A DNA stretch of 27,704 bases from Candidatus Latescibacterota bacterium. GTDB lineage: Bacteria; Latescibacterota; MVCY01; DTYK01. The stretch's first letter is position 1. Every line of letters starts with the position of its first letter. The stretch lies in contig DTYK01000012.1 of NCBI GenBank assembly GCA_012961925.1, positions 1 through 27,704 on the forward strand. Direction: 5' to 3'. Of this stretch, positions 22,814-27,704 are shown one piece after another. The notes under the pieces were generated by a model. That model ran no database searches. It worked only from the letters and a program-made list of their open reading frames with translations, and had not been told where the DNA came from. The position numbers and the translations under genes were made by a program.

Positions 22814-23815
22814 TTAAAACCTGACCAATACCGATCCCCATGTTAAACCGGCCCCAAAAGCCACCATCATAACAAGATCTCCGGTCTTGATCAGGCCCTT
22901 CCTTCTTGCCTCATCCAAGGCAATAGGAATGGAAGCGGCAGAGGTGTTTCCGTACTCGTCAAGGTTTACATAAACCTTTTCCATAGGCACCCTGAGCTTT
23001 TTGGCTACGGCTTCCACTATCCTGATGTTTGCCTGGTGAGGAATTAAAAGATCGATATCTCGACTTGTAAGTCCTGACTTTTCGAGAATATAAGATGTAG
23101 CCTCAACCATTGATAGAATCGCTGGCTTGAAGAGATCATGGCCTTGCATCTTGATGTAATGCATCTTCTGAGCAACTGTTTGATACGAAGTGGGATGTTT
23201 GGAACCTCCGCCTGGTAACATCAGGAGTTTGCCCAACGATCCGTCACTCTTCGTATAGGTGGAAATTATCCCCTTATTGCCGTTATTATTTGCCCTTACC
23301 ACTACTGCTCCTGCACCGTCGCCGAAGAGAACACAGGTGTTCCTGTCCGTCCAGTCGGTGATCCTGGACAGAATCTCCACGCCGATGACAAGTATGTTCT
23401 CATATTTGCTCGAAAAGATAAACGAATCTGCCGTCGCCAACCCGTAAATAAAGCCCGAGCATCCTACGCTCATATCCATGGCGGACGCATTAATAGCTCC
23501 GATCATCTCCTGGACAAGACATGCCGTTGAGGGAAAGGCCATGTCCGGGGTTACCGTCGCTACCAGAATGAGATCAACTTCCTGAGGTGTTATCCCTGCG
23601 TCATCCATGGCCTTGCGGGCTGCATCAGCAGCAAGGGTCGCCGATGTTGTCCCTTCCTCTGCGATGTGTCTTCTCCGGATCCCGGTCCTGACTCGTATCC
23701 ACTCATCTGATGTATCTACTATCTTTTCAAGCTGAAAGTTAGTTAATACCTTGCCAGGAACCGCTGATCCTGTGCCCACTATCTGGGCCCTTCTCAAACG
23801 ACTTTGTTCCTTCAC
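22814..23815 (-). CDS. fabH: Beta-ketoacyl-ACP synthase III
   Basis: FabH starts fatty-acid synthesis by condensing acetyl-CoA (or a branched acyl-CoA) with malonyl-ACP. The triad is visible: Cys in DMSVGCSGFIYGLATAD, His in LIPHQANIRIVEAVAKKL and Asn in YGNTSAASIPIAL. The frame opens at a TTG at 23869, but the family begins at about RRAQIVGTGSAVPG. I favour the GTG at 23815, preceded by AAAGGAGG at a short three-base gap. A TTG at 23797 would put the active Cys at 113, close to the usual 112, and is also possible. Either way fabH starts inside the 3' end of plsX (59-77 bases of overlap), which is unusually long. Confidence 0.93.
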   Translation of the reverse strand: MKEQSRLRRAQIVGTGSAVPGKVLTNFQLEKIVDTSDEWIRVRTGIRRRHIAEEGTTSATLAADAARKAMDDAGITPQEVDLILVATVTPDMAFPSTACLVQEMIGAINASAMDMSVGCSGFIYGLATADSFIFSSKYENILVIGVEILSRITDWTDRNTCVLFGDGAGAVVVRANNNGNKGIISTYTKSDGSLGKLLMLPGGGSKHPTSYQTVAQKMHYIKMQGHDLFKPAILSMVEATSYILEKSGLTSRDIDLLIPHQANIRIVEAVAKKLRVPMEKVYVNLDEYGNTSAASIPIALDEARRKGLIKTGDLVMMVAFGAGLTWGSVLVRF

Positions 23816-24809
23816 AGGCCTCCTTTCCCAGCCTCTCTTTGATTCGGTCGTTAACCCGTTCACGTACAAGTCTCTCTGCCACCTTTATCGCATTCTTAAC
23901 GGCCTTCGCCGAGGAATTTCCGTGGCAGATAACAGTGACCCCATCGACACCCAAAAGGGGTGCTCCGCCGTACTCTTCATAATTGAACTCTTCTCTCAGC
24001 TTATCAAATGCCGACTTGAGCAGATAGGTTCCCACCCTCCCGAACGGGTTCATCTTAACCTTGGCGTTGATGCTTGAGGAGATCGTCTCGAAGATACTCT
24101 CAGTAAATTTCAATATGACGTTGCCGACAAACCCATCGCATACAACCACATCTGCTGTACCTTTCAAGATATCACGCCCCTCAATGTTGCCAATGAAATT
24201 AAGTCCTGAATCAGAAAGCAGGCGGTACGCCTCCTGGGTCAGGTCGCTCCCCTTAGAACTCTCTTCTCCGATGCTCAATAAACCTACCTTTGGCTCACCG
24301 ACCCCAAAGATATGGCTCACATAAAGGCTCCCCATGATGCCGAACTGAAGCAGGTTCTCCGGCTTACATTCCACATTGGCACCTGTATCCAAAACTGTGC
24401 AGATGCCCTTTTTGCTTGGGAAGGGAGATATTATGGCAGGCCGGGTTACACCCTCCAGGCGTCCCAGGGTTATCAATGTGGAGGCGACAACTGCGCCGGT
24501 GTTTCCGGCACTGATAAAGGCATCCGCCTCACCTCGCTTCTGTAAATCAGTTGCAACAGCGATCGATGAGTTCCTTTTCCTCCTTAAGACAACAGTCGGG
24601 GCCTCACCCATCCCCACCATCTCAGAGGCGTGAACAATTGAAAGACCGTCCATCCGATGAGATCTGACGAGTTCCGCTTCAAGAAGATCCCTATCCCCAA
24701 CCAAAAGAACCTCCAGCTCTCCACTGGAATCCCGCAACGCCTGGAGGGCACCTTCCACTAAAGTATGGGGTGCGTTGTCACCACCCATCGCATCTACAGC
24801 GATCCGCAT
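23739..24809 (-). CDS. plsX: Phosphate acyltransferase PlsX
   Basis: PlsX converts acyl-ACP to acyl-phosphate for glycerolipid synthesis. The 356-residue protein has the family start MRIAVDAMGGDNAPHTLVEG, the segment KKGICTVLDTGANVECKPE, the GLLSIGEESSKGSDLTQEA loop, and GVTVICHGNSSAKAVKNAI near the end. It is about 15-20 residues longer than usual because of a tail (GTKSFEKGPDSGHRISG) encoded within the fabH overlap. The tail is unlike the family, so an ancestral stop may have been lost. The ATG lies 15 bases after rpmF, with GAGAGGGG upstream. Confidence 0.96.
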   Translation of the reverse strand: MRIAVDAMGGDNAPHTLVEGALQALRDSSGELEVLLVGDRDLLEAELVRSHRMDGLSIVHASEMVGMGEAPTVVLRRKRNSSIAVATDLQKRGEADAFISAGNTGAVVASTLITLGRLEGVTRPAIISPFPSKKGICTVLDTGANVECKPENLLQFGIMGSLYVSHIFGVGEPKVGLLSIGEESSKGSDLTQEAYRLLSDSGLNFIGNIEGRDILKGTADVVVCDGFVGNVILKFTESIFETISSSINAKVKMNPFGRVGTYLLKSAFDKLREEFNYEEYGGAPLLGVDGVTVICHGNSSAKAVKNAIKVAERLVRERVNDRIKERLGKEACEGTKSFEKGPDSGHRISGSWQGIN

Positions 24810-24824
24810 ATCATTCCCCTCTCC

Positions 24825-25007
24825 CTATTTCTCTTCAGAGATGATCACCTGTTTGCCGTCGTAATACCCACAGTTGGGGCATATCCTGTGTGGCAATTTA
24901 GGTTGATGACAATGCGAACAGATCGCAACCACAGGAGGATCAACCTTCCAGTGGGCCCTCCTGTTATCCCGCCTGGATTTGGATGTCTTCCTCTTTGGCA
25001 GAGCCAA
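24825..25007 (-). CDS. rpmF: 50S ribosomal protein L32
   Basis: L32 is a small 50S subunit protein. The 60-residue chain starts ALPKRKTSKSRR, with two zinc-type cysteine pairs (ICSHC and ICPNC) before GYYDGKQVI, so this is the zinc-binding form. The start is TTG at 25007, backed by GGAGG six bases upstream; no ATG is in reach. The rpmF-plsX-fabH order is conserved in many bacteria and links ribosome and membrane synthesis. Confidence 0.96.
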   Translation of the reverse strand: MALPKRKTSKSRRDNRRAHWKVDPPVVAICSHCHQPKLPHRICPNCGYYDGKQVIISEEK

Positions 25008-25087
25008 TTTATACCTCCAAATTTACATTACTTGCGACAAGATTCCCGATTCCTTGGCCATTTTAGCTGATTTTGAAAATCCTCACC

Positions 25088-25108
25088 CTTCTTTTTCTTT
25101 GCTTGCCC
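25088..25108 (-). repeat. Dispersed repeat, copy 4 (half, inverted)
   Basis: On the minus strand GGGCAAGCAAAGAAAAAGAAG matches the core shared by copies 2 and 3, with one extra A. Its pairing arm is absent, so no hairpin forms. It lies in the 110-base gap between yceD and rpmF. Assignment rests only on the short core match. Confidence 0.4.
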
Positions 25109-25117
25109 ATCGGTCCG

Positions 25118-25633
25118 CTAAGACCGCCTCAGGCTCTCAAGGCTCCTCCACCTGGGATCTATCCGCTCCCTTTGACAACCACAGGGACCCGGGTTCAGAT
25201 CCCTCCCACATACCGGACATAGACCTTTGCACCCCTGGGAACACAGGGGCTTGATGGGAAAGGCAAGAAGAAGGGTCTCCCTTATCCCTTCTCGCAAGTC
25301 GATATATTCGGCATCAAACTCGATCGTCTTCAGATCCTCTTCTGAGAGCTCAATATATTCCTCCGGCTGGCCCTTCCTTTTCTTGAAGATAAGATCAAGC
25401 TCGGCCGATAGGTCCTCTTCAAAGTCCTTGAGACAACGTGAACATTTAGTCAATATTCTTGTCCAGACCAGACCCCTGGCCAGAACGGTATTCCCGGTTT
25501 TGATAACCGTTAGCCTGGCCGAGATAGGTGTGACGCATGTAAATTCGGCACCTTGAAGACCAAACTCCTCAGCGGGCTCAACGAACTGAAATCCGTTTAC
25601 GCCCTCGGAAAGTTCATTAAGATATGCCTTCAT
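25118..25633 (-). CDS. yceD: YceD/DUF177-family protein
   Basis: YceD proteins are almost always encoded just before rpmF and are implicated in 23S rRNA accumulation or ribosome assembly in some species. The 171-residue protein has an early CSRCLKDFEEDL segment and a C-terminal cysteine cluster (CSQGCKGLCPVCGRDL, then CGCQ) suggesting a bound zinc ion. The acidic centre (EEYIELSEEDLKTIEFDAEY IDL) is typical of DUF177. Its ATG is three bases after the nfnB stop. Length matches the family. The biochemical role is not established. Confidence 0.92.
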   Translation of the reverse strand: MKAYLNELSEGVNGFQFVEPAEEFGLQGAEFTCVTPISARLTVIKTGNTVLARGLVWTRILTKCSRCLKDFEEDLSAELDLIFKKRKGQPEEYIELSEEDLKTIEFDAEYIDLREGIRETLLLAFPIKPLCSQGCKGLCPVCGRDLNPGPCGCQRERIDPRWRSLESLRRS

Positions 25634-25636
25634 GTC

Positions 25637-27058
25637 TCATCCCCTCATTTCGCTGAGATATCTGTCTATTGCCATCGCTGCCCTACGTCCAGCACCCATT
25701 GCGGAGATCACGGTGGCAGCCCCTGTCACAATATCCCCTCCAGCGAAGACCCCGGGTTTGCTTGTCTCGCCGGTCTCGGAGGAGGCTACGATATACCCCC
25801 TTCCGTTCACCTCTAAATCGGGCGTGGTTAAGGCAATCAATGGGTTGGCATCTGTTCCAATAGCAACCACTACCATATCGACCTCAAGAGTAAACTCTGA
25901 ACCCTTTACCGGTATCGGCCGTCTTCTCCCGGAGAGATCCGGTTCCCCGAGTTCCATCCTTATACATTCCATACCCGTTACCCACCCATCCTCATCACCG
26001 ATAATCCTCACCGGATTGGTGAGAAAAACGAACTGGACTCCCTCCTCCTCCGCATTTGCAATCTCCTCATCTCTCGCCGGCATCTCCTTCCTCGACCTCC
26101 GATAGACATTATAGACCTTCTCGGCACCAAGTCTAAGGGCAGTCCTCGCCGAGTCCATTGCCACGTTACCACCGCCGATGACCGCCACCTTTCTGCCTAA
26201 CCTGATGGGTGTGTCATACTCAGGGAACCTGTAAGCCTTCATCAGGTTAGCCCTTGTAAGATATTCATTGGCAGAATAGACCCCATTCAAATTTTCACCG
26301 GGGATGTGCATGAAACGGGGTAATCCCGCCCCATTTCCCAGAAAGACAGCATGGAACCCATTCCCCAGAAGCTCATCCACAGTGTAAATCCGACCGATAA
26401 CCATGTTCGTCTTTATCTCGACGCCAAGCCTTTTTATATAGTCAACTTCCTTCTCAACAATGGCCTTTGGCAAACGGAATTCCGGAATACCATAAACCAG
26501 TACGCCACCCGGTTTGTGGAGTCCCTCAAAGATGGTCACTCGATGTCCAAGTTTTGCGAGATCCCCGCTAACGGTCAGGCCAGCAGGACCAGAGCCAACA
26601 ACAGCAACCCTCTTTCCCGTCAACCTCGCAGGTGACGGCAAGACCGTAACCCCATTTTCCATCTCCCAGTCAGCGACAAACCGCTCGAGACGACCGATCG
26701 CCACCGGCTCAGCCTTCTTGGCCAACACACACCTGGCTTCACACTGCTCTTCCTGAGGACAGACCCTACCGCAAATCGCAGGCAAGCTATTTGTTTCCTT
26801 GATCTTGTGGACAGCTCCAGGAAAGTCGCCCTTTTTAATCAGAGCTATGAAGCCGGGTATATCCACCTGAACAGGACATCCTGCTATACACTTGGGCTTC
26901 TTACATGCTAAACAACGGTCTGCCTCCTTGCGGACCTGCTCTACCGAATAGCCGAGGGCAACCTCATTAAAATTGGTCACCCTTATTTTAGGATCCTGCT
27001 TCGGCATCAACTCCTTTGTGGGCTTTATCTCCTTCTTATCCTTCAAACACGCCTCCAT
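25637..27058 (-). CDS. nfnB: NfnB / GltA-type flavoprotein (glutamate synthase small-subunit-like)
   Basis: The 473-residue protein matches the large NfnB subunit of NADH-dependent reduced ferredoxin:NADP oxidoreductase, and equally the SudA sulfide dehydrogenase subunit. The N-terminal domain carries two [4Fe-4S] sites (CLACKKPKCIAGCPVQVDI, then CGRVCPQEEQCEARC). The FAD fold follows (VAVVGSGPAGLTVSGDLAKL), then the NAD(P)H fold (VAVIGGGNVAMDSARTALRL) and the FAD-binding end GVFAGGDIVTGAATVI. Directly upstream is the NfnA-like gene, so this is the bifurcating pair rather than a lone GltD. Start is ambiguous: the ATG at 27058 lacks a ribosome-binding site, a TTG four codons in has GGAGG five bases before it, and an ATG 17 codons in has GGAG three bases before it. 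Confidence 0.9.
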   Translation of the reverse strand: MEACLKDKKEIKPTKELMPKQDPKIRVTNFNEVALGYSVEQVRKEADRCLACKKPKCIAGCPVQVDIPGFIALIKKGDFPGAVHKIKETNSLPAICGRVCPQEEQCEARCVLAKKAEPVAIGRLERFVADWEMENGVTVLPSPARLTGKRVAVVGSGPAGLTVSGDLAKLGHRVTIFEGLHKPGGVLVYGIPEFRLPKAIVEKEVDYIKRLGVEIKTNMVIGRIYTVDELLGNGFHAVFLGNGAGLPRFMHIPGENLNGVYSANEYLTRANLMKAYRFPEYDTPIRLGRKVAVIGGGNVAMDSARTALRLGAEKVYNVYRRSRKEMPARDEEIANAEEEGVQFVFLTNPVRIIGDEDGWVTGMECIRMELGEPDLSGRRRPIPVKGSEFTLEVDMVVVAIGTDANPLIALTTPDLEVNGRGYIVASSETGETSKPGVFAGGDIVTGAATVISAMGAGRRAAMAIDRYLSEMRG

Positions 27059-27070
27059 GTCATTTCAAAA

Positions 27071-27704
27071 TTATTTTGTGGTCTGCTGCTTAGCAAGCCT
27101 CTCCTCTTTTAGATACATCCTTTGTCGTCTCAATAACTCGTCAAAGTCCACCTGGTGTCCATCGAATTCAGGACCATCCACACAGACAAACCTGGTCTGT
27201 CCGCCAATTGTAACTCGACAGGCACCGCACATACCAGTTCCGTCCACCATAATAGGGTTGAGGCTCACGACGGTCTTTATGCCCCCCCCTTTGGTGATTG
27301 AACAGACAGCACTCATCATCACAACTGGCCCTATGGCCCAGATCCTGTCTATGTTCATTCCATCGGTCATGAGCTTTCTAAGCCCATCAGTGACAAATCC
27401 ATGGAGCCCGTATGATCCATCGTCAGTGGTCACCAACAGTCGGTCACTAAGCCTTCTCATCTCTTCCTCAAGGATGAGAAGAGACTTATTTCTGGCACCA
27501 ATTATTGATACGACCCTGTTGCCCGCTTTTTTCAGGGCTTTGGCAATAGGGTATACCACCGCTGTACCGACACCTCCCCCTATACAGACAACGGTCCCGA
27601 AGTTCTCAATCTCACTGGGGCGACCAAGAGGTCCAACCACATCAAGGACGTCATCCCCCTCCTCTAAGCTACCGAGCTTTTCTGTTGACCTGCCGACCTC
27701 TTGA
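27071..27704 (-). CDS. nfnA: NfnA / SudB-type FAD/NAD-binding subunit (5' end outside the window)
   Basis: The visible 211 codons are the C-terminal three quarters of a ferredoxin-NADP reductase-family protein. STEKLGSLEEGDDVLDVVGP and LGRPSE are the end of the FAD domain. CIGGGVGTAVVYPIAKAL and VSIIGARNKSLLI are the NAD fold. GMCGACRVTIGGQTRFVCVDGP carries the [2Fe-2S] site of NfnA and the dihydroorotate dehydrogenase electron-transfer subunit. An internal ATG-like start would be false: the frame stays open to the window edge. With nfnB 12 bases downstream, the pair likely couples NADH, NADPH and ferredoxin pools, or reduces polysulfide. About 70 N-terminal residues are missing. Confidence 0.9.
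   Translation of the reverse strand, partial: QEVGRSTEKLGSLEEGDDVLDVVGPLGRPSEIENFGTVVCIGGGVGTAVVYPIAKALKKAGNRVVSIIGARNKSLLILEEEMRRLSDRLLVTTDDGSYGLHGFVTDGLRKLMTDGMNIDRIWAIGPVVMMSAVCSITKGGGIKTVVSLNPIMVDGTGMCGACRVTIGGQTRFVCVDGPEFDGHQVDFDELLRRQRMYLKEERLAKQQTTK

Noticed and set aside
1..27704. CRISPR array, insertion-sequence transposase, prophage or integrase
   Set aside because: No regularly spaced direct repeats and no transposase, integrase or phage protein was found in any frame examined.

Overview
The window looks like a chromosomal contig from an uncultured, probably anaerobic, diderm-like bacterium. I cannot name the phylum. Support for this comes from a complete type II fatty-acid gene cluster ending in rnc, an NfnAB/sulfide-dehydrogenase-type electron-bifurcating pair, a GlmL/MutL-type ASKHA ATPase (a family usually tied to B12-dependent mutases), a TldD/TldE pair and an acyl-CoA dehydrogenase. 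The remnants of CBM9/DUF5916 and DegT-type sugar aminotransferase genes fit a candidate-phylum (FCB-like) genome. Non-ATG starts (TTG, GTG) are common and several are backed by good Shine-Dalgarno sequences.

Layout. Bases 1-3073 (+ strand): a structured, repeat-bearing leader, a GH51 alpha-L-arabinofuranosidase, then argJ, whose ribosome-binding site lies in a perfect hairpin. Bases 3074-4828: a decayed zone with a truncated CBM9-like gene, two orphan C-terminal coding remnants on the minus strand, and a frameshifted DegT/DnrJ/EryC1/StrS aminotransferase pseudogene. From 4829 to the end every gene is on the minus strand, so transcription runs from high to low coordinates.

Read in the direction of transcription: the edge-truncated nfnA, nfnB, yceD (DUF177), rpmF, plsX, fabH, fabD, fabG, acpP, fabF, rnc, an acyl-CoA dehydrogenase, a phosphoglucose/phosphomannose isomerase with a C-terminal winged-helix-like extension, and a D-cysteine desulfhydrase/ACC deaminase-family enzyme whose stop codon lies in the loop of a terminator-like hairpin. 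After a spacer carrying a dispersed palindromic repeat come tldD and tldE, which overlap by 4 bp. Next is a tight trio: a 111-aa protein, a 602-aa MutL-like ATPase and a 379-aa barrel-sandwich/KOW-like protein. Then, after a structured leader, come four membrane-protein genes (DUF6754-like with an FN3 domain, a 6-TM protein, a 278-aa two-anchor protein and another 6-TM protein).

The best candidate for an undescribed system is 4829-11634. It has seven genes of unknown role, tightly packed within each half: a soluble ASKHA-ATPase module followed by a membrane module of four proteins. No mutase gene that the MutL-like protein could serve is present. The rest is mostly core metabolism, with smaller curiosities: a two-hairpin intergenic repeat family in up to four places, a four-armed inverted repeat near the left edge, and regulatory hairpins.
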